64,000 bases of DNA from Eonycteris spelaea (lineage: Eukaryota; Chordata; Mammalia; Chiroptera; Pteropodidae). The notes below the pieces were generated by a model. It did no database searches, had not been told where the DNA came from, and worked only from the letters and a program-made list of their open reading frames with translations. Below are positions 36,201 to 48,200 of the stretch, piece after piece; the first letter of the stretch is position 1, and the number at the start of each line of letters is the position of its first letter. The translations under genes were made by a program, and so were the position numbers. The DNA is taken from the NCBI GenBank assembly GCA_003508835.1, contig PUFA01000092.1, positions 1,550,001 to 1,614,000 of the forward strand, in the 5' to 3' direction.

Positions 36201-39200
36201 AGCAGCTTGAAGAAAGACTGAATTGCATGGTGCGGGAGCCAGGGCTGGGGAGGCAGCTGCCACTGTTCCTGTGTCAGCTCCCTCCCCACCCGGACAGTCT
36301 CTGAATTTTTATATTTTTAAGAAAAGATTTCTCTTTGATTCAATTAGTCTCTTTAGTCTTTTGCTTTTATGTTTTTTTTTTATACATAATATAGAATTTG
36401 CCATTTTAACCATTTTTTAAGTATACCATTGTGGATTGGCATTAGCTGTATTTATAATGTACAGTGATTGCCGCTATCCATTTCCAGATCTTTTTCGTCA
36501 TCCCAAACAAAAACTGTACCCTTCAAAAAATAATTCTCCGTTCTCTTCTCCTTTTTGCTCCTGCTGTACATTTTTTATCTCTGAATTTGCCTATTACCTT
36601 ATAAAAGTGGAATCATACAATATTTGACCTTCTGTTTCTGGCTTATTTCACTCCATGTAATGTTTTCAGGGTTCATTCATGTTGTAGTGTGGGTCAGAAT
36701 TTCATTCCTTTATCACTGAATATATTCGTGTGTGTGTGTATGTACAGAGCACATTTTGTTTATTCATCTCTTAATGGACATTTTGGTTTCCACCTTTTGG
36801 CGATTGTGAATAATGCTGCTGTGAACATTGGTGTACAAATATCAGAGTCTATACCCTCAGTTATTTAGGGTATATACCTAGAAGTGGGTTGATGGATTTA
36901 AACCTTTAGAGGAACTGTCAAACTTTCTGCAGTGGCTGCAGCACTTTACATTCCCATCAACAGTGCATAAGAGTTCTAATTTCTCAACATCCTTTTCAAC
37001 ACATTATTTTGTGTGGGTTTTTATTTTTAATATCCATCTTAATGGGTGTGAAGTAGTATCACGTTATAGTTTTGATTTGTATTTTCCTAATGTCTGGTGA
37101 TACTGAGCATATTTTCTTGTGAGACTTTTTAAATTATGGGTTCTTCTGGGCCATGCAGATTGTGAGACTTCTGGTCTCAAACCTGAGTATTTATGAGCTT
37201 ATGGTTAGGAATTCCCTAATCGTGGGGCGCATACACTTTGTCTTCAATTTAATGCAGAAACCCAGAGCCAAGGACAAGACAAAATTATTCCCACTGTCAT
37301 TTTCTTCAGTGTGTTTCTTTTTTTTTCTAGTCCACTCAGGATGTTGCCCTTCAGGTGTTCTGGTCTTCAGTCTGACTTCTCATCTTGCTGGGGCCCCAAA
37401 TTTGATCTTAAAGCCCTGACTCTAGGCTATCAGGTTTTTGTCACATGGGTCTACATGAGAACTTAAGATCTTATTTCATTTATCTCTTCAGGTTCACACT
37501 TTCCAGTTGTTTATGGCTTCAGGGGATTTTGGCCGTGCACTTATAAAAGATTTTAAACTCATAATGAACATGTTTGATATTCTGATGTAGAGAGGTTTTT
37601 TTGTTTTTGTTTTTTGACATTGAGGTTACCATATTGCCAACACGGAAGTCCTTGATTTGTTTCTCTTCTGTTAAAAGGTACAGATGATGGCAGTAAAGAA
37701 AAAGCTAGTGGTCTGGATTTGTTTATCATAAATAAGGCAAGCAAACTAACAGGCACTAATTTCTAGAATGAGTCATCAAATAGGGAGATACGAGGTTGAT
37801 TTTTATATATTTCATACATATTTATGCTACCCATTTTTATTATACCTTACTAATTTGAGCTTTCTCTAGCAAACACACCTGGATGACTATAAATTAGCAA
37901 AAACATTTTAAAGTGGATTTTTTTTCTCTTTAGAGGAAATAGATGTTTATGAGAAATTGTCAAAGGGCAAGCAAATGAAATCTAAGCAAAGGGCTTGGGG
38001 AATGCTCAATTTTATTTTATATTGAATAGCTTTATTAATGAATACTTACCTCAGTTTGTTTTTATTTCAGCTTTGACTAGAGCAGAATCTGAAAGAGATG
38101 GAGGTTTTAAAATAATTGGAGCTTTGATCATGGAGAAGAAAGTGAAGGAGATACAGATAAAGAGTAAGAATTTTTATTTATAAGAATGAAACTTCGTTAA
38201 GAAGACAATTTATATTTCATGGAAATATTTTAAGAGTATGGCATTCTTAAGAAAATATTGAACTGTTTTACACTGGCGTTAAGGAAAGAAAAAGCAATTC
38301 TTTATTGGTAAATAATTTTGCTGTTAATATTTCTCCATCTTTTGAAATGTATAGACATGCATGTAATACCTGTAACCTTCTGATTAAAAATCAACCACTA
38401 TATAGAAGATTTCCAGCTAAAGAAATTGTTCTTTTTTTAAAAAATAAATAGGGCATTCTGTTCAATGCCACCATTTATTGTAAGTCAATCCAGATTAAGA
38501 CCCCTAAACTTTGTATGAAAGTTTAATCCTATAATATCCTTCCCAGTTATAATCCTCCACCACCAAATCCATCTTAGGTCAGATTCCCACCAGAAACACT
38601 ATAATTGATAAACAGGTGTTGAACCAGACAGAAGTTAAGCAAAGTGTTTATTATGCTTTGTTAATATACTTGGAATTACTTTTGTGTAAAATTTTAAATA
38701 ATAGTTTCAATAGAACCTTTTGCATGTTATAAGATTTGTATTACAGATGCAGCAATGCTATTAGTTTCTTGGTTTATTGATCTGGTTTTCTCCTGGCCAG
38801 AACAAAAAGCAAATTTAGAGAAACAAAAATACATACACTAAGTTCTACCAAAACTATAATTATACTTTAAAAATTTTACACAGAAAGCCATTCAGAGTAT
38901 ATTGGCTAAATATTGTAGGTGCTTCACTTCTGTCTGGGCAACAGCTCCATTCATCATTACCACTTTATGTGCCTTCACCTATGAGATGTTGAACTGAAGT
39001 TTTATTTGAAAGAGAGCTTAGGACTGGTAAAGTTTCTCACTTAAAATTGGTGTTTCATGGTCTTTCATTTGTTTTTATTTCTGATTATTTTGTAATTTAA
39101 AATAATTTTTTGTTGCAGACATTTAGTATTTATGTAGTTTTGAAAAATTGGAATTAAATTCGAAATTAAGATGAATGGAAAGTATACCATTTTTTAAAAC

Positions 39201-42200
39201 ATTTTTGTAAAATGTTTGGAAGAAGAATTTTTAGCATTAAAAAGTTGGGATGTATATAAACAGTAATGAAACAGATTTTACATTATATTATAAATAGCTA
39301 AGATTTTACTAAAAATAGTTTAGTTGAGTTGCCTTCGGAGGTGTATTTTGAGCTGCTTTTTGAGAAGACTTGTCATGGTTATATAAAAAATTTGTCTTAA
39401 GGTGCTACCTTTATGTTTCATTTATGAATTGCACTTTTGTTCATCATTATAAGTGGATCTTCAAGTGGATCCTTTAGGAACATGTTGAGATTAACATAAA
39501 CTGTTAATAGATGCATCCTTCTGGTCTTTTAGTATCTCAGGTCAATGATTCTCAATGAAGGGTCGATATTTTCTTCAAAGTGGTATTACTGTGGTGATGC
39601 CATTGGAATTACTTGTTTCTTCATTAGCTAAGGTTTTCATATCAGTTTGTTTCTTTTTTCTCTATTTGTTTCTCTGTCCTTTTCCCCTAATTTTAAATCC
39701 AAGAAAGAAAGTAAAAATGAGTGTGATCATATATGAAATCTATAGTTAAGAAAACAAATATGTATTCATTTGTGGCAGGGGTCAACAAATGATGGCCTGC
39801 AGGCCCAACCTTCCCACTGGTGGATTTTGTTGATAGTTTTATTGGAACATAGCCACACGTATAACCTATGGCTTCTTTCATACTACAGTGGCAAAGATGA
39901 GTAGTTGCAATAGAGACCATATGGCCTGCAAAGCTTAAAATATTTACTCTATGACCCTTTATAGAAAACATCTGCTGGTCCCTGAATTATTAGGTATGCA
40001 AAGAGGATACAACTTCTGAATTTAATGTATGGATTTTATTTGTCACTTAAGGTTTTTTTCCCCCTTATTTTCTGTGTAGTGAGGCAAATCTACTCAATGT
40101 AGATGAAGATGAGGATTCTGAGACCACAAAAGGAAAAAGGCAAGTGTTGCTTTTTTAATTTTTAAAAAGGTTTGCATTATATACTGAAAATGAATACTTC
40201 AAAAGATGTTTATATTATTTATTTCTAAGACCCTACCACTCAGTTCCCTACCCCAGAGGCAAATGGTGTTTCCAGTTTCTTGTTTATCCCTTCAGAGAGA
40301 TTTTATGTGTTAAAATGAAAACATATATTCTTGTCTCACTCCCTTACAGTCACACAGTTGCTAGCATTCTGTATACACTTTTTCTAATCTTACTTTAAAA
40401 ATTAATATACCTGGAAACCATCCATAAGAGTTCATTAAAGGCACCCCATTTTTTTCAGTGGGTGCATAGTATTCCCATTTCATGATATGCCATCATTTCA
40501 TACCACAGTATTTATGATGTTATCAACCTTTGCTCCCTCCAAAATAATGTTGAGTAAATTAGTCTTCTGTATGGGTTATTTTGCTCACACATGAGTATAT
40601 TTGTAAGATGAGTTTTTTATAAGTAGAGTTGCTGTATCAGAACAGATAACATTTCTAATTTTGTTCTACATGATTTACGCTTTTTATGAGCAATGCCTGA
40701 GTATACCTGTTTTCTCTAACTTTTGTTACAGTGTTATCAACCTTTTGATCTTTGCCAGGGTAAAAGAGTATCGCACTGTAGTCTTAATGTGCATTTCTTT
40801 TATTATGAGTGAAATTGAACACATTTAATATTGTCCATTTATTTATTTTCTAATAATTACCATTTAATATCCTTGGCACATTTTTCTATTTGGTCTTAAA
40901 TATTATTAATCCATAGGAATTCTGTTTATCTCGAGTCTAAGCTACACATTTTTGCCCATTTTGACACCTAAAGTCTATCTAGGTGCATATTATAATGATG
41001 GCATGACGTAGTTTAAGTTAAAAAAATTTCTTTGTGCATTAGTACATACAGCAGTGATGCATCTTAGGTTTGATGAAATCCTTTTGGAGAAACTGGCCGA
41101 TTGCTTTGATACTAGTTGCTAATATTTTAAACCAGTTTTTTTTTTTTTTTCACTAATTTTTTGTCTCTGCTTTTGGTGGTTATTGCCTTGGAGAAAATGT
41201 ATTTTCTTATGTTGTGAAATATATTAGTCTTTTTTTATGGCTTTTGGGTTTAGTGTCTGGGTTCCTAATTATGTTAACTTACCTTAAGTAGTTTTACAAT
41301 ACCAACACAAATATAATTTTTTTATTTCATTTGTTTTCTTGTTGGTGTTTGGTGGCAGCCCAGGTATATCCCAGTAGGAATGTATATTTAAGTTACTGTG
41401 TTGAAATTATTTTTGGTTGTTAATTCCACCAGTTGGATGAGAGCCAGGGTTTGTTTATTTGTTTGTTCTTTGCAGAACTGCTTTTTAAAAAAATGATTTG
41501 ATTTAATTTGTTTTAAAATTATGGAAATATACATGGTTCCAAAGTCAAATCTACAAAAGAGTTTTTATTCACAGAAGCCTAGCTTTTATCTTGATTCTCT
41601 CTATCCCTTTCTCTTTCACTTGTAGGCAACCTGTTTTAAAATTATGTGGTCTAAATTTTTTTTTTAAATTATAAAAATATAGCACCCTTCTTGGAGAAGT
41701 AGCCACAATGTTTGATGCCCTGATTTTTTTTTAAATTTTTTAATTTTTTAATTTTTATTTATTTATTTATTTATTTTGCTTAACTATAATCTGTAGATCA
41801 GTCTACAGCAGAGTATTTATAGAGATCTTTATCACTTTTATTGCTACATAGTACTCCAGGTAATGGATGTACCATAGATAGTCAGTTAATTCCCTATTGA
41901 TAAGCAGAGGTTATCCTTCTCCCGCCCAGTCTTTTGCTATTATTAGCAGTGCTTTAAAAAAAGTCTGTACTTACAGTTTTTTCATATCTTCACAGTGTAT
42001 TTGTGGGATAGATTCCTAGAATTGTAGTGCCATTTCAGAAGTTAAATCTGTAGGTGATTTTGCTAGATATTACCAAGTGCCTTATTCATAGGCGTTAGCG
42101 CTTGCCATTCTGCTAGTAATATATGAGAATTCCTATTCACTGTAATCTTAGGGTATGTGGTAAAACTTGAATTTTTGCTAGTCTGCCATAGTGCCCTGTC

Positions 42201-45200
42201 TACATATTTTCTGTATTTTTCGTTGAGTACTATTTTAGGGGCTTTTAAATTTACTCCCCTTATTCCACCTTTGCAGGGTTTTTTTTTCTTCTACAACATC
42301 TCTATTTTGTCATAATTTAAGGAATTTCTAGAATTTGCAGTTTTCTCTTAATACTCTAAAGATTTTCTTTATGTTACTCACACTGAAAACTGTGAAGTTT
42401 TTCACATTGCGGTTTTTGTAGTTTTTATTTTCACATCTCAGTTCCATAGAGTGATGCAGTTTAGGTGTTCTTCAGGGAGGCATAAAAATAGTGAACTTTG
42501 TGAGAAAAAATAAAAGATTTTTTTTTTTTTCATCACTAACTTCTATAACAGTGGTCTTCAGTTTTTATTTTTTTGGCCTGCAGATACACTTAATTTTTTA
42601 AAAAGTGTATACTTTATTACATATTTTAAAGGGTGTAAATGTTGATATTTTAAAATAAAACCTGCATGATACTGATACGTATCCAGTGAGCTCTAAAAAT
42701 AATGATTTGATATTCAGCATCAAGTTTTTAAAAAAATATACGTATCATCTCCTCTTTAACAGTTGGAAATATTATACTGTGCTTTTTTTCTTAAATTTAT
42801 GTTTCTGTTAGGTTTTATTGCAGCATTTTAACTTTACATATATTTTTTATACATGCATTTTAACTTCATGATGGATTTTTATGTGATTGAAAAAATTTAA
42901 ATTATCCTATCAACTTTAATAAAAAGATAAACGTCCACTGAAATTTAACATGAAATAACATTCCTTTCACTAAAAAGTTCTAAGTATTTTTTTTACTAGA
43001 TCGAGTTATCTTTATAATTATCAATAAACACTTAACCCAAGACTATAATACAGATATTAAACCTATTGTCTAGAATTGTATTGGAAATGTATACCTAAAA
43101 ACGGATAGTACTGATGTTTTCCTTTATTCATTCAGTCCATGTATCCATGAATAGATATTTATTGTTAGAATAAAACTTTCAGCAGTAATTTTCTTTTTAA
43201 ACTTTGTTTTTTTTAAAGATATGAGTGCTGAAGAAATCTTGGTTACATAATAAATAGATGGATATGGAAAGAGTTTTGCTATTGCATTATCATTCAGTTC
43301 TTTCCTTTTGAATTAAATGCCAAAATCACATAGCAGTCTAACATCTAAAAGTTGAAAATAATTTGTAATCCAGTAATTAGTCATTGGCTTTTTGAATTTG
43401 GAGAATATACTGAAAAGGCTTTATCAAGATTTAACAAGTGGCTAGTAATTATAGTTGTTGCTTTTAGATTCTTTTTTTAAACCAAATACGCAGAAATAAT
43501 TGGAAAAATTGAAATTTTTATTAATTTCAAGATGCCTTTGTCAATAAAATATTTTTTAATGAAGTATCTTATATTTTTTGGTTTATATATTTTCTTTAAA
43601 AATTGAAACTCCATATTTAGGTTATTTAGTCTATGGAAAATATCTATGTATAACTTATTTGACAAGGCCAGCTCATATGCATGTGGACTAGCCAGTCGAT
43701 AAAATCAGATGTAATATTTATCTATAAAAGTTTTCTTTTTTCTTTTCAAATATACATGTTAATTTGCATCTTCCATGACAGCCATTTCACTTCTGAATTC
43801 TAAAGCAGAAAAGTATGGCCTTGGCTTTGACCTCAAGTTTATTACCTAGTTGTAACACAGCACAGCACATTTCAGTCTTTTTTTTTTTTTAAATGCTTTC
43901 TTTGCTTTGTTTTCACTTAGTTTTTTCCTTAGATCAATGCTTTTCTTGAAAATAATTGGAATAGAAGACACAAAGTTCATAAATGCAATATTTGTCACTT
44001 TTGTTTTTCCATTTTGTAGCATAGCTGAATTAAGAAAATCCTTTTGTAGTCTAGAATACCCAGTTTTTAACCCAAGGTTCACATTTAATGGAAATATATG
44101 TAAAACAGGGAAAAAAAGAAGCCCTACTACCATTGTACGTGCCAAAGATTCTAGATATTGATATTTCAAATTTTTTTTTCCAGGAGGTTTTAGACTCTTA
44201 AACTATACATAAGAATTATGTCTTTGTTTTGTAAAATGGAAAAAGGTTGATTGTGAAATAGGAGATGATTATATAATGTATGGCAAGTTTGGGTTGAAGA
44301 TACCACATATTGATAATGTTTGCACTTTTAGCAGTCCCAATGAAATATTTATTCACGTAGCAAATATGTATTAAGCACAATGTTCTAGATGCTAGGGAGC
44401 AAAACAGATGTTTCTTGTTCCTTTGGAGCTTAATTTCTGGTAATGGCTATATACTCATCAGTCACTTAATGATTAACGTTATAATACAAGGGTTGGCAAA
44501 CCAGGGCTCACAATCCAAATCTGGCCCACAACCTATAGTCTATGAACTAGAATAGTTTTTATGTTTTTTAAATGGTTTAAAAAAAATCAGAAGAATACCC
44601 TTTCATGACACTATTTCACTATTTCATGACATGAAAATTTATGAAATTAAAATTTTTGTTCATAAAGTTTTGTTGGAAAACAGCTATGTTCATTTGTGTT
44701 GTTTATGACTGCTTTTATGCTAGAATAACAGATTTGAATTAATTTGAACAAAGCTGAGTAGCTTTGACAGAGACTATAACCCATAAAGCCTAAGATATTT
44801 ACTGTCTGGTCCTTTAGAGAAGTTTGCTGACTCCCTGTACTACATAAATGTGTTGTGTGTAGATCGATATTCGGTTGAGGGAAACATAAAGCTTCTTGAT
44901 GAGTAGTATTATATTACTGTAGTTAATCAGACAGAATATCAGATTCTAGGCCTGCTAATAACTGTCCACCTTATAAGATGATTGTGAGAATTACTAAACA
45001 ATGTAATGCACATATATAGTGCATGGCACTTGAAAATCTTTTATAAATAGCAACATTATCATTATTAAATGCAATGTTATTGAACCTTTGTAAACTGGTT
45101 TTCCTTTGATAATTATGATGTGTTTATAGTTGCTTATCTGACATCAGTAAGACCCATTTTTATAGTTGATTTGGTAACCATGTGATTATTTTGTGGGAAT

Positions 45201-48200
45201 CCATCAGTCCACAGTAGTTTTTCTGATGTTGTGATTGCATTAGCTAGAAAACAGTCTTAGGCTGCTAGAGGGGGACAGAGGAGAGGGAAACCTCTAGACT
45301 TGAATATATTCTTGACTTGATTAGTAGTAGCAATCTAATCTGTGAGATAGCCATAAATGGTTCAATTTTTACTCATTTACATTTTATTTCCCCCAATAAT
45401 TTGATGTAGATTACCAAGAGCACAAATAAAATGAAGAATAAAAATTGTTAGGCAGAAAGAAGTAGATGTGCCAGGTATCTAAAATAATTTTTATGTTGTA
45501 TTTTAAACAGCTCTAAATTTTCTGGCTGCTAGAATTGTGTCCTAGAGATAGGTAATTGTGTGATAAGAGAATCTTTTACAAATTTACATCCAATGACTTT
45601 CCTATGGAGAGATTCCAACCCACTCCCAGCTATATCTGAAGTATAACAAATGGGAACGTATTCTAAGAGAATATGACAAAAAAAGTAAATGTTTTTTGTG
45701 AGATATGGTTATCTGACAAAGCTAGAAGCGGTGGTGTGACTTGTTGCTGACTGAAGTGGATGTAGCTTTTGATAGTAACCTATAGCAACAGAATTAGGCA
45801 GTTTAAGAATTTGGCTTTACAGATTTTATTGCTTTAATTTTAATGATGGGCTTTCAGTTGTCTATTGCTATGCCCAAATGCTTTCTAAAAAGAAAACACA
45901 AAAATGTTTAAGCACTTAATCAGAAATATGGTTGAATTAGCTAAATCAGGTGCCTCTAAATTGGGTGAGATAATTTTAACTTTTTACATTTATATAAAGG
46001 AACTTTTAGTACAGTTCCTTTGATTTTTAAGATGTCTGTATCCTAATGACTTTGAGTCTTTTTTGGAATAACATTGTTTTTGCTTTTCGTTAAAATCAGT
46101 ATTTGTATTTCTACAAACTATAAAAATTCCTTCTACAGTGTAGTATGGGAAAGAATAGGCTTTGGAGTCAGTCAGTTTGGAGAAGTTACAATGCCTTTTT
46201 AAGCTTAATGATCTTTATAACATAGGGATAGAGTTTCAATAAAGTTTAAATTACTTGTGGTAGAGAGATTTTGTTGAGAAAAAAATAACTGAAGTGGGAA
46301 ATTTGAGCATATTAATCCTGTCTGTCATTCAGTAGTGTCAAGTAATTGACCTGATGTTTCAGGTGCAATTGCTGAATCCTAGCCTGAAGAACTACTGAAA
46401 TGTATACAATATGGAGATTAAATATAAGATATTAAATATGAGATATCAAATATGAAGTAATTAGCATAATGCCTATGCATAATAAACCCTCAAAAAATAC
46501 TGTCTGGTAATTATTTATATAGAGGAATGGAATTACATGGTCAGGCTCTAATAGAAACTTTTTGCTTCCAAGATTTTAACATGTGTATCAAAATCACCTA
46601 GAACTATGGCTCTCCAACGGTGTGATTAGAATCACCTGGAAGGTTTGATAAACAGATTGCTGAATCCAACTCCCAGAGGTTCTGATTTAGGTCTGGAGTG
46701 GAGCCTGAAATTTGCATTTTAAAGTGTTCCTGAGAGATATTGATACTGCTCATCTAGTGACCACACTTTAAGAACCATTGACTTAGGACATTTTTAAAAA
46801 ATAACATGGGAATAGGCCTAGATCACAACAATTGGATAGGCCTAATTTTTCTTGGCTGAGTGCAGTTTAATGACCAGTTGTTTATGATAAAATTTATGGG
46901 CTTTCTAACTGAAGATATATGTTTCTAATTAAGGGAGATCTAATAGTCATTGAATTTCTATAGGCCCATTCCAGGACTAAACATTTTGTGTATTTCTTTG
47001 TTAATTTTTGAAATAACAAGTTACGTGGCTAGAAAGAAACCACAGGTCTCTTTGATTCCCAAATCATTATTTTCAACAGTAACAATTTTCTGTGGGATTA
47101 AAAAAAGGGGGGCGGTTAGCAAATACAGAATTGGTTGTATTCTACTAATGGAAGTGAGAGAGTATAATAACTCCATTATTTTTGTCCCCTGTAGTTCTGT
47201 TCCCATTATCAGTGGTTTCTCTTGGTTTTGATTACATTGTCTCATTTAAGAGTTTGCTTATGAATGGTAGGCATTGCATGTGAAAAATCTGAGGTAATTT
47301 GAGGCTAAGGATAATATTATTTCTCTACAGGGTATGTACATTTACTTCTGGCTAGTAATTAGGAACATTAGCAATCTTGGATCACCTTAACTCAATGGTT
47401 CTCCGAATGTCTCCTGGTTAGCAGTATTAGCATTACCTGGGGACTTGTTAAAAAATGCAAGTTCTGAGGCTGACCCCAGACCTACTGAATCAGAATAAAC
47501 TGTAAGGATCGAACACTGCAGTTTGTTTTAATAAACCATCCAGGTAATTCTTATTTACTCTAAAATTTGAACCAGGTAATTCTGATTTTACTTTTTTTAT
47601 TTTTTATTTTTTCATCTGTAGTTGGCATACAATACTATCTGATTTACTCTTAATTGAACTGGAGGTTGAGATGATTGGAAGCTGGATTTCAACCTGTGAG
47701 AGGACTGTTAGCATTCTAATGCACTCTTATTAATATGCCATAATCCTAATCTGAATTTTGAGGTGTTTACAGGTCCCTTTGTCCTTGGTAGAATTTGAGA
47801 GCTACACTTTTTGTCTTCTTAGCTCTCTGACTGTGTTGGAAGTTGAGCATAGCTTCTTATCCTCTCAGCTACATCTTCTGGAATCAAAGGTGCCTCAGGG
47901 AAAAATACAAATCTGGGCTCAGATTTCTGAGTTTTCTAGTCCCTGATCTTAGTTCTTAATTCTTCACTGCCTTGGTAGCCCTCAGATGCCTGAAACATAA
48001 TTTTTTTTTTAACTTGTAGTTTTTCCAGCTTTTCTAGTTGTTTGCAGAAAGTAGAGGGAAGATTGATCCTGCATTACCTGATATGCCATTACCAGAAGTG
48101 AAGGAGTCTAAAGTAAAAGATTAGGAAAGAAAGAAATGTCTCAAGGAAGAGAAAGTGATAAGCAGTATGTCAAAAATAAGTCTTTTTGGAATTTTGTAAT

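Larger units (their letters stand above)
15248..38070 (+). other. SENP6: SENP6 intron 1
   Basis: This 22.8 kb intron is bounded by donor gtacat and acceptor 'tttatttcag'. Parts not covered by the repeat entries below (about 15500-16300, 16400-17300, 20180-20690, 20900-22280, 24500-26120, 37140-38060) contain no recognised gene. A segment at 20700-20890 and one at 24930-25170 look like diverged interspersed repeats that I cannot name. 37140-37440 is an unassigned, slightly GC-richer stretch. Confidence 0.85.
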
